Shown one piece after another: positions 1 to 12,722 of a stretch of 64,000 nt of DNA; position 1 is the first letter of the stretch; each line of letters begins with the position of its first letter. The notes under the pieces were generated by a model, which was not told the DNA's origin, did not search any database, and saw only the letters and a program-made list of their open reading frames with translations. The position numbers and the translations under genes are program-made. Source of the stretch: Elymus sibiricus (lineage: Eukaryota; Streptophyta; Magnoliopsida; Poales; Poaceae); assembly GCA_039707655.1 (NCBI GenBank), contig CM077667.1, positions 417,985,409-418,049,408 of the forward strand. The letters are read 5' to 3'.

Positions 1-1419
1 TCATCATCATATTGCTTTGCATGATCATATAGCTGACACGGTATTTGTGGCAAAGCCACCGTTCATCATTGTCTACATGTTATGCTACATCATTGCACAT
101 ATTGGTACACTGCGAGAGGCATTCATATAGAGTCATATTGTTTTATGTTGAGTTGTAATATTGAGTTGTAAGTAAATAGAAGTGTGATGATCATCATTAT
201 TACAACACTGTCCCAGTGAGGAAAGGATGATGGATATGATGATTCCTCCACAAGCTGGGATGATACTCCGGACGAAAACAAAGAGAAAATAAATGAGGGA
301 GCCAAAAAAAGAAAAGCCCACCACGAAAAAAATGAGAGAAAGAGAGAAGGGGCAATGTTACTATACATTTACCACACTTGTGCCTCAAAGTGGCACCATG
401 TTATTCATATAGAGAGTCTCCTGAGTTGTCATTTTCATATGCTAGTGGGAATTTTTACATTATAGAACTTCGCTTGTATATTCCGATGACGGGCTTTCTC
501 AAATGCCCGAGGTCTACATGAGCAAGCAAGTTGGATGCACACCCACTTAGCTTCCGTTGAGCTTTCTTACACTTACAGCTCTAGTTCATCCGTTGCATGG
601 CAATCCCTACTCCTCGCATTGATATCGATTGATGGGCATCTCCATAGCCCGTTGATCCACCTAGTTTATGCGAGACTTTCTTTTCCACTTTGACTCCTTT
701 GATATCTACCACCATACTATATTCCACCATTATGCTATATCCATGGTTCACGCTCATGTATTGCGTGAAGTTGAAAATGTTGAAGCACGTTAGAAGTATG
801 ATTCAATTGCCTTGTTTGACACCGGGGTGCTCATGATTTATACTTATGCGGTGAAGACGGAGTCATGCCATGCTTGATATGATAAAATGAGTAGGGAATA
901 ACATTCTTGAAAGATTGTAAATTTTGAAAAGTAATGATTATATTATTTATACTTATGGATATTATTATGTTGATATATTTAGTTCATCATTTCTCAATGA
1001 TCATACTTAAAAGAGATTACATGTTGGGTAGCATGTCGCATCAAAAATTCTGTTTTTATCATTTACCTACTCGAGGACGAGTAGGAATTAAGCTTGGGGA
1101 TGCTGAGACGTCTACAACGTATCTATAATTTTTTATTATTCCATGCTATTATATTATAAATCTAGGATACTTTATATGCAATTATATGCTATTTTATATC
1201 ATTTTTGAGAACTAACCTATTAACCCAGTGCCAAGTGCCAGTTGCTCTTTTTTTTGCCTATTTTTGGTTTTCTAGGAAATTTGTACCAAACGAAGTCCAA
1301 ATTGTTTATATGCAATTATATGCTACAACATTGGTTCTCACTGACAAAAATACTTATTTCTATTGTACTGCATCTCCTCTCCTCTCCGGGGAAAATCCCA
1401 ACGCATCTCACAAGTGGCA
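1..1419 (+). mobile_element. Element I: 3' end of a Sabrina-like Gypsy element
   Basis: This is the 3' part of a plus-strand LTR retrotransposon that enters from the left edge. Positions 1-1103 are non-coding internal DNA ending in the polypurine tract AAGCTTGGGGATGC (1090-1103), followed directly by an LTR (1104-1419). The LTR ends in CTCACAAGTGGCA, close to the end of the element C LTR, so I and C are related. It is inserted in the opposite orientation into host D, whose sequence resumes at 1420. The left TSD lies outside the window. No ORF here looks coding; 1-1103 matches the 3' untranslated internal region of the other elements. Confidence 0.8.
1104..1419 (+). repeat. Internally deleted 3' LTR of element I
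   Basis: The LTR begins TGAGACGTCTACAACG and ends AAGTGGCA, but is only 316 bp, against about 1.55 kb for the related C LTR. The first 200 bp match the U3 start and the last 95 bp match the U5 end. Between them, at 1305-1325, is an exact copy of the 21 bp found at 1171-1191, which looks like filler at the deletion joint. Confidence 0.8.
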
Positions 1420-2110
1420 CCCATCATCGGAATATACAAGCCAAGTTCTATAATGAAAAATTCCCGCTGTTATATGATAGTGACAAAACTAGAGACTCTC
1501 TATATGAATAACATGGTGCCACTTTGAGGCACAAGTGTGGTAAATGATAGTAACATTGCCCCTTCTCTCTTTTTCTCTTATCTCCGTTTTTCTCTTTTTC
1601 TCTTTTCTCTTTTTTTCTTTTTTTGGGCTCATTTGGCCTCCCCCATTTTTTATTTTTTGTCCGGAGTCTCATCCCGACTTGTGGGGGGATCAAGTCTCCA
1701 TCATCATTTCCTCACAGGGCCAATGCTCTAATAATGATGATCATCGCTCTTTTATTTACTTATAACTTGAAATTAAAACTAAATAAAGAACAATATGACT
1801 CTATATGAATGCCTCTAGCAATGTACCAGGATGTGAAATGATCTAGCGTAACATGTAGTCAATAGTGAACGGTAGTTTTGCCACAAATCCTATGTCAGCT
1901 TTATATGATCATGCAAAGCAATATGATGATGAACACACATGTCATGTGAGGAACCGTGGAAGTTGCATGGCAATATATCTCGAAATGGCTATGGAAATGC
2001 CATGATAGGTAGGTATGGTGGCTGTTTTGAGGAATATATAAGATGGCTTATGTGCGATAGAGCGTATCATATCACGGGGTTTGGATTCACCGGTGAAGTT
2101 TGCACCGACT
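1420..2110 (-). mobile_element. Host element D, left fragment (non-coding internal region)
   Basis: This is the internal 3' untranslated part of a minus-strand Sabrina-like element. It aligns by eye with 35875-36379 in C and with 49320-50050 in H. It contains a pyrimidine-rich run at about 1558-1630. It breaks at CGACT (2106-2110), the left TSD of element C, and continues at 63242. No gene is seen. Confidence 0.8.
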
Positions 2111-2574
2111 TGCTACTTGTGAGCTGCGTTGGGGTTTTCCCTGAATAGGAAGGGTGCAGCAATATAGTAGCGATAAGTATTTCCCTCAATGAGAACCAAG
2201 GTTATCGAACCAGTAGGAGAATCACGATAACTCATCTTTCAAGCGGTACCTGCGCACGCCAAACCAAACACTTGCACTCAACACGGGCAAGAGGGTTGTC
2301 AAGCCCCTTGAACTCGTTACTTGCAAGTATTAATTCTGATAGTGGTAGATAGATAATGATAAAAGCAAAATAAAATAAAAGTAAATAAACTGTAGCAAGG
2401 TATTTTTGTGTTTTTTAGCAAATATGATTAAGTATACCCGGGGGCCATAGTGTTCACTAGAGGCTGCTCTCTCGAAAGTAGCATACGGTGGGTAGACAAA
2501 TTACTCTTGCGAAATTGATAGAAAATCACATAGTTATGATTATGTATTCATGGCAATTATTATGTATATAGGCA
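2111..2574 (-). repeat. Element C 3' LTR, part 1
   Basis: It starts TGCTACTTGTGAG next to the TSD and matches 61684-62150 of the 5' LTR. It is broken at AGGCA by the solo LTR. Confidence 0.88.
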
Positions 2575-4163
2575 TGATATGTCTCCAACGTATATATAAT
2601 TTTTGATTGTTCCATGCTGACATATTATCATTCTAGGATACTTTTTGGATATTTATTTACCATTTTATAATATTTTTGAGCACTAACCTATTGACCCAGT
2701 GCCCTGTGCCAGTTCCTGCTTTCTGCGTGTTTTTTCCTTTTCAGAGTTACAATACTAAATGGAGTCCAATTACCACGAAATTTTTTAGTGATTTTTTATG
2801 GACCAATACAAGACCTAGAAGCTTCGGAGGAGGGCCAGGAGATGCACCAGGGGCCCACCACATATCTAGCCGCGCCCCCTAGGGGGGCGCGGCCAGATAT
2901 GTGGTGGCCCCTGGAGCGCCTCCCGACGTCGTTCTCTGGCCTATAAATTCACATCTACCCTAGAAACACCAGAAGCGCTCCCGAAACACTTTTTCCGCTG
3001 CCGCAAGTCTCTGTTCCGACGGGAGGCCATCTACACCTCTGTTCCGGCACCCTGCCGGAGGGGAGATCGATCACAGAGGGCCTCTTCATCAACCTTGCTG
3101 CCCTCACCATGATGTGTGAGTAGTTCACCACAGACCTACAAGTCCGTAGGTAGTACCTAGATGGCAATCTCTCTCTCTTTGTCTCTTGATCTTCAATACA
3201 ATGTGCATCGCATCTTTGCCTTGATCTATCCGATGTAATCCCTTTGTATGGTGTGTTTGTTGGGATCCGATGAATTGTGAGTTTATGTTCAGATTATTCA
3301 TGAAAAGTATTTGAGTCAAACCTGATTACTATGATTCTTATTTGCAGGATCATCATAGCTTCGTAATGCTCTCCGATCTATTGAGATAGTTTGGCCAACT
3401 AGATTGATATTTCTTCGGTGGGAGTGGTGCATTGTAGTAGGTTCAACCTGACGAGTTTCTGTATCCCAGTGACAGAAGGGGACAAGTTGCGTCTTTGTGT
3501 TGTTGCTACTAATGATAAAATGATGGGGGTTATTCATATTAGTTGAGTATACTTTGTCTACATCATGTCATCATTCTCCAAGCATTACTCCGTTTGTTAT
3601 GAACTTAATACATAGAGAGGCAAGCATAGAAGCGCTCTTTAAGTGGAGTAATAGTAGTAGTTGCAGGCAGGAGTCGGCCTATTTGCTTATGGACGTGATG
3701 CCTATATACACATGATCATTGTCGTGAACATTGCATAATTATTCGCTTTTCTATCAATTGCCCAACAGTAATTTGTTTACCCACCGTATGCTTTGCTTAT
3801 GAGAGATGCCACTAGAGAACTCTACGGCCCCCGGGTCTATTCACTTATATATTCACAAACGCTATCATTACATTGCTGTTATTTATTACCTTTTATTTTA
3901 TTTTGCACTTTACTATTATCAACAATTATCTACACAACTCACTTGCTTGCAAATAACGAGATCAAGGGGATTGACAACCCTCTTGCCGGCATTGGGTGCA
4001 AGTTGTTTGTTCTTTTTTGTGCAGCCGCTGAAGACGGTTGAGGATTGGTATTCCTATTGGTTCGATAAACCCTCGTTTCATAACTGAGGGAAATACTTAC
4101 CCACTTTGTGCTGCGATTACCCATTCCTCTTCACGGAAAACCCAACGCAGATCACGAGTATCA
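2575..4163 (+). repeat. Solo LTR of the H-type family
   Basis: This is a full LTR (1589 bp) running from TGATATGTCTCC to CACGAGTATCA, with TSD AGGCA at 2570-2574 and 4164-4168 and no internal region. It matches the H LTRs in opposite orientation. A solo LTR is the usual product of recombination between the two LTRs of one element. No gene is present. Confidence 0.93.
2847..2948 (+). promoter_or_regulatory. U3 hairpin and TATA box of the solo LTR
   Basis: A near-perfect GC-rich inverted repeat (arms about 33 nt, 2847-2880 and 2881-2914, centred on CCCCCTAGGGGGG-like sequence) ends about 27 bp upstream of TATAAAT (2942-2948). TATA role is inferred from position and motif. Confidence 0.7.
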
Positions 4164-4168
4164 AGGCA

Positions 4169-4920
4169 TCACGTCTGTGACAAGTAGACCGAAACAATTC
4201 TAAATCTACTTCTATTACTCCACCAATCGACCGCTATCCAGCATGCATCTATGGTATTAAGTTTATGCAAACAAAGAAATTCTTTAAGCAACATGACATG
4301 ATGTAGACAAAGTAAGTAAAAGCAATATGTTCAAACCCCGTTATTTTATCCTTAGTAGCAACAATACAATACAATACAATACAATACAATACAATACAAT
4401 ACAATACAATACAATACGTGTCTTGTCCTCTTCTGTCATTGGGATATAGAGCACCGCAAGATTAAACCCACTACAATGCACTCCTCCCACTGAACATAAA
4501 TCAATCTAGTTGGCCAAACCAAAGCGATAGATCAAAGAGACTTAGAAAGCTATAACAATCATGCATAATAGAATTCAGAGAAGACTCAACTACTTTTCAT
4601 CAATATCTGATCAGAAACCCACAATTCATCGGATCCCGACAAACACACCGCAAAAGAAGATTACATCAGATAGATCAATGCGAGAATCGTGAAGAACTCT
4701 GTATTGAAGATCAAAGAGAGAGAAGAAGCCATCTAGCTACTAGCTATGGACCCGTAGGTCTGTGGTGAACTACTCACACATCATCATGGAGGCAGCAAGG
4801 TTGTTAAAGATTGCTTCCGTGATGGATTCCCCCTCCGGCAGAGTACCGGAAAAGGCCTCCAGATGGGACCACGGCAGAACATAGACTTGCGGCGGTGGAA
4901 AAATTGTTTCGGGTGGCTCT
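4169..4920 (-). repeat. Element C 3' LTR, part 2
   Basis: It resumes at TCACGTC after the solo LTR and matches 62145-62835 of the 5' LTR. It contains an expanded (ACAAT)n tract and stops at GCTCT (4916-4920), the left TSD of element B. Confidence 0.88.
4361..4416. repeat. (ACAAT)n microsatellite, about 11 units
   Basis: This is a pure pentanucleotide run. The partner LTR of the same element has only about two units at 62326-62336. Confidence 0.95.
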
Positions 4921-6339
4921 TGATACTCGTGATCTGCGTTGGGTTTTTCGTGAAGAGGAAAGGGTTATCGCAGCACAAAGTGTGTAAGTATTTCCCTCAG
5001 TTATGAAACCAAGGTTTATCGAACCAATAGGAATATAATTCCTCAACCGTCTTCAGCGGCTGCACACAAATGAACAAACAACTTGCACCCAACGTGGGCA
5101 AGAGGGTTGTCAATCCCCTTGATCCCGTTATTTGCAAGCAAATGAGTTGTGTAGATAATTATAGATAATTGTAAATTGCAAAATAAAATAAAAAGTAAAT
5201 AAAGGCCGCAACGTAATAGTAGCGTTTGTAAATATATAGGCATCACGTCCATAAACAAATAGGCCGACTCCTGCCAACACCTATTACTACTATTCCACTC
5301 ATCGACCGCTATCCAGCATGCATCTAAAGTATTAAGTAAAACAGAGTAATGCATGGAGAACGATGACATGATGTAGACAAAGTAAACTCAAGCAATATGA
5401 ATGAACCCTGTCGTGTTATCCTTAGTAGAAACAACACAAAGACGCATCTTGACCCCTACTTTGTCACTGGGATATAGAAACTCGTCAGGTTGAACCTACC
5501 ACAACGCACCACTCCCACCGATGAAATATCAATCTACTTGGCCAAAGCACATTAATAAATCGGAGAGCATTACGAAGCTATAATGATCATGCAATTAAGA
5601 GACAATATATATCAGAGGTATCTCAAATACTTTTCATGAATAATCTGAACATAAACCCACAATTCATCGGATCCCAACAAACACATCGCACAATAGGATT
5701 ACATCGGATAGATCAAAGTGAAGATGCGATGACCATTGTATTGAAGATCAAGAGATATAGAGATTGCCATCTAGGTACTAGCTATGGACCCGTAGGTCTG
5801 TGGTCAACTACTCACACATCATCATGAGGGCAGCAAAGTTGATGTAGAGGCCCTCCGTGAACGATCCCCCCGCCAGCAGGGTGCCAGAACGGAGCTCTAG
5901 ATGGCCTCGCGATGGAACAGAGACTTGCGGCGGCGTAAAAAGGTTTTCGGTACTGCCTCTGTTATTTTTAGGGTGAAAGAAAATTTATTGGCCAAAGAGG
6001 GGCGTCGGGAGGCAGCCGAGGGGGCACAAGCCATCAGGGCGCGCTCTGTTGGCTTGTGCGGCCCTCGTGCGGCCCCCTTCCTCCCTCCAAAGCTTCTAGG
6101 TCTTCTTTTGATCCAGAAAAAAACATCAAAAAGTTTCATGGCAATTGGACTTCGTTTGGTACTGTAAACTTGAAAAGTGAAAAACACGTAGAATACAGTA
6201 ACTCGCACTGGGCACTGGGTCAATAGGTTAGCACTCAAAAATATTATAAATTGGTAAATAAACACCCAAAAAGTATCCTAGAATGATAATATATCAGCAT
6301 GGAACAATCAAAAATTATAGATACGTTGGAGACGTATCA
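4921..6339 (-). repeat. Element B 3' LTR
   Basis: It runs from TGATACTCGTGATCTGCG to GACGTATCA and is followed at 6340 by the reverse complement of the polypurine tract. A U3 hairpin lies at about 6024-6059. The TATA element is degenerate here (AATTTATTG near 5983); the 5' LTR keeps ATTTATA at 12614-12620. Confidence 0.9.
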
Positions 6340-9142
6340 AGCATCCCCAAGCTTAATTCCTGCTCGTCCTCGAGTAGGTAAATGATAAAAACGGAATTTT
6401 TGATGTGACATGTATGCTCATTGAGAAACGATGAATCAACAAATATTAACATAACAATATTTAAAGTGTAAGAAACAAAATCATCAATCCTTCAAAGTAT
6501 ACGATCCTTAAAGAATGTTTACCCCCCATTCATCTTATTATATTAGCAAGGCATGGCTCCATCTTCACCACATTAATACAAATGTCAAGCACCACGGTGT
6601 CCAAGTCAGGCAATTGGATCGTACTTTTTCAATATGCATCAACTTTTTATTCTTTACGCAATACATGAGCGTGAGCCATTGGACATAGCATTTAGTTGGA
6701 ATAAAATATGGTGATAGATATCAAAGGGGTAAAAAGTGGAGAAGATAGTCTCACATCAACTAGGCGTACCAACGGGCTATGGAGATGCCCATCGATAGAT
6801 GTCAATGCAAGGAGTAGGGATTGCCATGCAAATTATGCACTGGAGCTATAAGTGTATGAAAGCTCAAATGAAGCTAAGTGGGGTGTGCATTCAACTTGCT
6901 TGCTCATGAAGACCTTGGGCATTTGAGGAAGCCCGTCATAGGAATATACAAGCCAAATTTGTAATAATGAATAGGTAATTCCCACTAGCATATGAAAATG
7001 ATATATCATGAGATTCTCTGCATGAGGATCATAGTGCCACTTTGAGGCACAAGTGTGTTAAAAGATAGTAGCAAAGTCCCTTCTCTCATTTTCTCTCATT
7101 CATTTTTTTTGAATGGTGGGCTCATTTGCCCCCCCCCCCCATCTTTATTTTTTCATCTGGAGTCTCATCTCGACTTGTGGGAGAATCATAGTCTCAATCA
7201 TTCTTTCCTCACTGGGACAATGCTCAAATAATGATGATCATCACACTTTTATTTACTTACAACTCGATATGGAGAAAGATATGACTCTGTATGAATGCCT
7301 CTGGCAGTGTGCCAGGATGTGCAATGATCTAGCGTGACATGTATCAAAAATATGATGAACGGTGGCTTTGCCACAAATATTATGTCAGCTCTATATGATC
7401 ATGCAAAGCAATATGATGATGAACAAACTAATCATGTGAAGTGACAATGGAATTTGCATGACAATATATCTCGGAATGGCTATGGAAATGCCATGATAGG
7501 TAGGTATGGTGGCTGTTTTGAGGAAGATATAATAAGGCTTATGTGCAATAGAGCATATCATGTCACGGGGTTTGGATGCACCGGCGAAAGTTGCACCGAT
7601 CCTCGAGGTGAGAATGGGCTATGCACGGTATCGAAGAGGCTAGCAAATATGAGAAGGTGAGATTGCGTTTGTCCATGGTTTCACATTGGTCATAAAGAAC
7701 TCATATACTTGTTGCAAAGTTTTATTAGTTTTATCATAAATCAATGTACTACTCACATGCCCCAAGGGAAGAGGTTGGTAGGAGTTAACCATCGCGCGCT
7801 TCCGACCCGAAACAACACTAGGATTTCAACGAGGAATAGAAATGCTCACACATCATCACCATGCCTCTTTAATTTTTAGATGAACAAAAAGGTCAACCTC
7901 TCTTAATATCGACACTTCCACGGGTCAACAATTATGAACTCGCACATTTTTCACATTACCACATCAATATCATTGACCCACAATTTCTCTATATGTGCTA
8001 CATGATGGTTTGATTATCACTCATTGAATACCTAATATTTTTGGACTAGTCTTACGACCCATGCAAATTACTGTCACTATTTATTAACTCTCAAACAAAT
8101 ATAAGTGAAGAACGAGAGTGAAATCATTTCTATAAAATCTACATGCCACCCTGCTCAAAAAGATTTAAGTGAAGTACTAGAGCAACTGCTAAGCTCAAAA
8201 GATATAAGTGAAGCACATAGAGTATTCTAACAAATTATGATGAAGGTGTGTCTCTCTTAAATAGGTGTGTCCAGCAAACAATGATTGTGGCAAACTGAAA
8301 GTAAAAGCAAACAAAAGCAAACGACGCTCCAAGCAAAACTCATATCATGTGACGAATAAAAATATAGCTTCAAGTGACATACCGATGGATGAGACGAAAG
8401 AGGGGATGCCTTCTGGGGCATCCCCAAGCTTAGACGCTTGAGTATCCTTTAAAATATTACCTTGGGGTGCCTTGCACATCGCGAAGCTTAGGCTCTTGCT
8501 ACTCCTTATTCCGTGGTCCATCATGATAACACCCAAAACTTGAAAACTTCAATCACACAAAACTCAACGAAACTTTGTGAGATCCGTTACTATACGAAAC
8601 ATATTGCATACTTTAGGTACTGTTATAAATTGATTCTTATTTCATAATTGCATAATAGGTACTGTATTCTAACTTCTCCATGGCTTATACCACCCGATAC
8701 AATCCATAGCATAATCAAAACAAGCAACTATGCAAGCAAAATCTGTCTAAAACAGAATAGTCTGTAGAAATCTGTAGAGAACCTATACTTATGTAACTCT
8801 TAAAATTTTGATAAATTAGGACAACCTCTAGAGTTTGTATATAAACACTGTGTAAAAATTTCAGATCATTATCATGCTCCAGTAAAAAATTAAAATTCCT
8901 GTACTGGAGTCAAAAGTTTCTGTTTTGTTTCAGCATCGATTCTACTCATCTTGTGAGTCATCCCAAAGGCTTTACTTGGCACAAACACTAATTTAAACAC
9001 AAAAACATAATCCTTACAGAGGTAATAATAATATTATCAAAAATAAACTTAAAGTTTAAAGCAAAAATTTAAAGATAACTATTGGGTTGCCTCCCAACAA
9101 GCGCTATTGTTTTATGCCCCAAGCTAGGCATAATGCATAGTT
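6340..9142 (-). other. Element B 3' non-coding internal region
   Basis: This is the 2.8 kb between the protease remnant and the 3' LTR. It begins with the polypurine tract (6340-6358) and an imperfect palindrome around CTCGTCCTCGAG. It includes a 12-C run (7129-7140) and the GGGGATGCC hairpin at 8402-8425. No convincing ORF is present. It aligns over most of its length with 48700-51500 in H. Confidence 0.75.
8402..8494 (-). other. PPT-like hairpin pair in element B
   Basis: The first hairpin has stem GGGGATGCC/GGCATCCCC with a 6-nt loop (8402-8425), followed by AAGCTTA. The second, CTTGGGGTGCC onward (about 8461-8494), is degenerate here (ATCGCGAAG instead of ATCCCCAAG). Confidence 0.7.
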
Positions 9143-11222
9143 TCAAGTATTGTCATATTTGACACTCCACCCATAAGTAGATCTCATGATTGATTCATCA
9201 GGTGGTTTAATTCTATTTCTAGGGAATTGTTCCATCCCTTTCTTTAATGGGAATTGGAACCTTATGTTTCCCTCTTTCATGTCAATGATTGCACCTATAG
9301 TTCGTAGGAAAGGTCTTCCAAGTATTATGGGACAAGTAGGATTGCAACCAATATCAAGCACAATGAAATCTACAGGCACAAAATTTTTATTTTTAATAAT
9401 AATCACATCATTAATTCTACCTAGAGGTTTCTTAATGGTAGAATTTGCAAGATGCAAGTTAAGGGAACAATCTTCAATATTAGTGAGACCAAGCACATCA
9501 CAAAGAGATTTGGGAATAGTTGAAACACTAGCACCAAGGGCACACAAAGCATTGCATTCATATTTATTTATCTATATATTGATAGTAGGTTCCCACTCAT
9601 CATGCAATTTTCTAGGAATAGAAACTTCAAGATCAAGTTTTTCATCATAAGCTTTTATCATAGCTTCTACTATATGCTCGGTGAAAGCTTTATTTTATTC
9701 ATAAGCATTGGGTGAGCTAATAATGGATTGAAACAAGGAAATACATTCTACTAAAGAGCAATTATCATAATTAAAGTCCTTGTAATCCAAAATAGTGGGC
9801 ACATCACTAGTTAAAGTTTTGACCTCTCCAAACCCACGTTTTTCAGTTTTAGCATCAAAATCATCACCCTCCAAGCAAACGGGACGCTTCTCAACTAGAG
9901 TTGACTCATCTCCAGTCCCTTTATCATTTATATTCAGAGAGGTAAATAAATATTCAATAGGATAAGTACCAATCATTTTAAGATCTTCATTATGATTGCG
10001 GTAAAAAACGGGTGGAAGAGCCTTTTCTAAGAATTCCCGCTTAGCTCTCAACTTAGCGGTCCTCTCCTTACTTTAATTAATAGATATTTGGATATATTTA
10101 ATGGCATCATTAAAATCATGCTTGGGTAGCAAAGGTTTGCCTTTAAGAGTTTCCACATAGCAATCATATCCATGTTTTTAGCCAAAGTATCAACTACTTG
10201 CAAATTTTCTTCTACCATAGTGTTGAAAACCTTTTGAGAATTAATAAATTATTTAATTGTGTTCTCAAGATCAGAGGGTATCCTATTAGAATTTATATAA
10301 GAATTTCCATAAGAATTTCCATAGTTATTAGAGGAATTACCGGGATACGGTCTAGAATTGAAGTTTCCTCTATAAGCATTATTGTTGAAATTATTTTACG
10401 AGACAAAGTTCACATCAATAGCATCATTATTTTGCTGAATCAAAGTAGACAAGGGCATATCATTGGGATCAACATGAGCATTTTTACTAGAAACCATATT
10501 CATAAGAGCATCCACTTTTTCACTCAAAGTAGCGATTTCTTCAACAGAATTTACCTTCTTACCGGTTAGAGCCCTTTCGGTATGCCATTGAGAATAATTT
10601 GTAATAATGTTGTCAAGAAGTTTTGTGGCCTCTCCTAAGGTCACATCCATAAAGGTACCACCTGCAACAGAATCTATAAGATTTCTAGACACAAAGTTTA
10701 GTCCAGCATAGAAGTTTTGGATAATCATCCACAAGTTTAAACCATGAGTTGGACAATTTCTTATCATCAATTTCATTCTCTCCCAAGCCTGTGCAACATT
10801 CTCTTGGTGTTGCTGTTTAAAATTAATTATTTGATTTCTAAGGGAGATGATCTTAGCAGGAGGAAAATACTTGGCAATAAAAGCATCTTTACACTTATCC
10901 CATGTTCCAATACTATTACGAGGTAAAGATAAAAACCAAGCTTTAGCTTTATCTCTTAGTAAAAAGGAAATAATTTTAATTTCACAATATCATTATCCAT
11001 ATCATTTTTCTTTTGCATGTCACATAATTCAACAAAGGTATTAAGATGTGACGCGGGATCCTCATTAGGACTTCCCGAAAATTGATCCTTCATGACAAGA
11101 TTCAGCAATGCAGCATTAATATCAAAAGCCTCCGCACTAGTAGTGGGTGGTATAGGAGTACTAATAAAATCATTATTATTAGTATTTGAGAAGTCACACA
11201 ACTTAGTAGTATCTTGAGACAT
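9143..11222 (-). pseudogene. Decayed gag-protease of element B
   Basis: This coding region starts at ATG 11222 (MSQDTTKLCDF) and is broken into pieces at 11222-10956, 10776-10396, 10051-9695 and 9547-9143. The first pieces resemble the capsid region of plant Athila/Tat-type Gypsy gag (HLNTFVELCDMQ, LIDSVAGGTFMDVTLGEA). The last is a retropepsin-like domain (PIILGRPFLRTIGAIIDM). The usual CDLGA active site reads CALGA at about 9541, so the catalytic aspartate is replaced by alanine. The piece at 9695-10051 contains GFGEVKTL and PTILDYKDF, the same repeat seen in the ORFs of S, C and H. No reverse transcriptase follows. The product cannot be made as one protein. Confidence 0.82.
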
Positions 11223-11412
11223 GGTGACCGAACAAGCAAAGTAACAAGCAAGACAAGTAACTAGCAAGCGAAGAAGTAAACTAGTAACAAGCAAAGATAA
11301 ATATTTTTGTATTTTTGTATTTTTATGAGCCAAACTAAATATAATAGAAAATAAAAAGAAGAACAAGTGAATGAAAATTTGTGTGAAGTTACTTGATAGT
11401 TGATGATGATAT

Positions 11413-11430
11413 TCCCCGGCAACGGCGCTA
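11413..11430 (-). other. Primer-binding site of element B
   Basis: On the minus strand it reads TAGCGCCGTTGCCGGGGA, one base off the TGGCGCCGTTGCCGGGGA seen elsewhere. That sequence is complementary to the 3' end of plant tRNA-Asp as I recall it. It lies about 11 bp inside the 5' LTR. Confidence 0.8.
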
Positions 11431-11441
11431 GAAATCCTTCC

Positions 11442-12722
11442 CGATACTCGTGATTTGCGTTGGGTTTTCCGTGAAGAGGAACAGGTTATCGCAGCACAAA
11501 GTGGGTAAGTATTTCCCTCAGTTATGAAACCAAGGTTTATCGAACCAATAGGAATATCAATCCTCAACCGTCTTCAGTGGCTGCACACAAATGAACAAAC
11601 AACTTGCACCCAACGCGGGCAAGAGGGTTGTCAATCCCCTTGATCTCGTTATTTGCAAGCAAATGAGTTGTGTAGATAATTGTAAATTGCAAAATAAAAT
11701 AAAAAGTAAATAAAGGCAGCAAGGTAGTAGCGTTTGTAAATATATAAGTGAATAGACCCGGGGGCCATAGTTTTCCCTAGCGGCATCTCTCATATAGGCA
11801 ACATACGGTGGGTAACAAATTACTGTTGGACAATTGATAGAAAAACGGATAGTTATGCGATTTTCACGACAATGATCATGTGTATATAGGCATCACGTCC
11901 ATGAACAAATAGGTTGACTCCTGCCTGCACCTATTACTATTACTCCACTCATCGACCGCTATCCAGTATGCATCTAGAGTATTAAGTAAAACAGAGTAAT
12001 GCATGGAGAACCATGACATGATGTAGACAAAGTAAAATCAAGCAATATGAATGAACCCAGCAACAACACAAAGACGCATCATGTCCCTACTTTGTCACTA
12101 GGATATAGAAACTCGTCAGGTTGAACCTAACACAACGCACCACTCCCACCAATGAAATATCAATCTACTTGGCCAAAGCACGTCAATAAATCGGAGAGCA
12201 TTACGAAGCTATAATGATCATGCAATTAAGAGATAATATATATCAGAGGTATCTCAAATACTTTTCATGAATAATCTAAACGTAAACCCACAATTCATCG
12301 GATCCCAAGTAACACACCGCACAATAGGATTACATCGGATAGATCAAAGCGAAGATGCGATCACCATTGTATTGAAGATCAAGAGATAGAGAGATTGCCA
12401 TCTAGGTCCTAGATATGGACCCGTAGGTCTGTGGTGAATTACTCACACATCATCATGAGGGCAGCAAGGTTGATGTAGAGGCCCTCCGTGATCGATCCCC
12501 TCTCCGGCAGGGTGCCGGAACGGAGCTCCAGATGGCCTCGCGACAGAACAGAGACTTGCGGCGGCATAAAAAGGGTTTCGGGACTACCTCTGTTATTTTT
12601 AGGGTGAAAGAGAATTTATAGGCCAGAGAGGGGCGTCGGGAGGTAGCCGAGGGGGGCTCAAGCCATCAGGGCGCCCCCCTGGGGCGCGCCCTATTGGCTT
12701 GTGCGGCCCTCGTGCGGCCCCC
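11442..12722 (-). repeat. Element B 5' LTR, part 1
   Basis: It begins CGATACTCG (the first T is mutated to C) and matches 4921-6072. The U3 hairpin is at 12656-12704 and the TATA ATTTATA at 12614-12620. It is broken at CCCCC (12718-12722), the TSD of element A. Confidence 0.9.

Noticed and set aside
10198..10569. Plus-strand ORFs rich in Ile/Arg across the B gag region
   Set aside because: They are antisense shadows of the minus-strand gag remnant with low-complexity translation and no motif.
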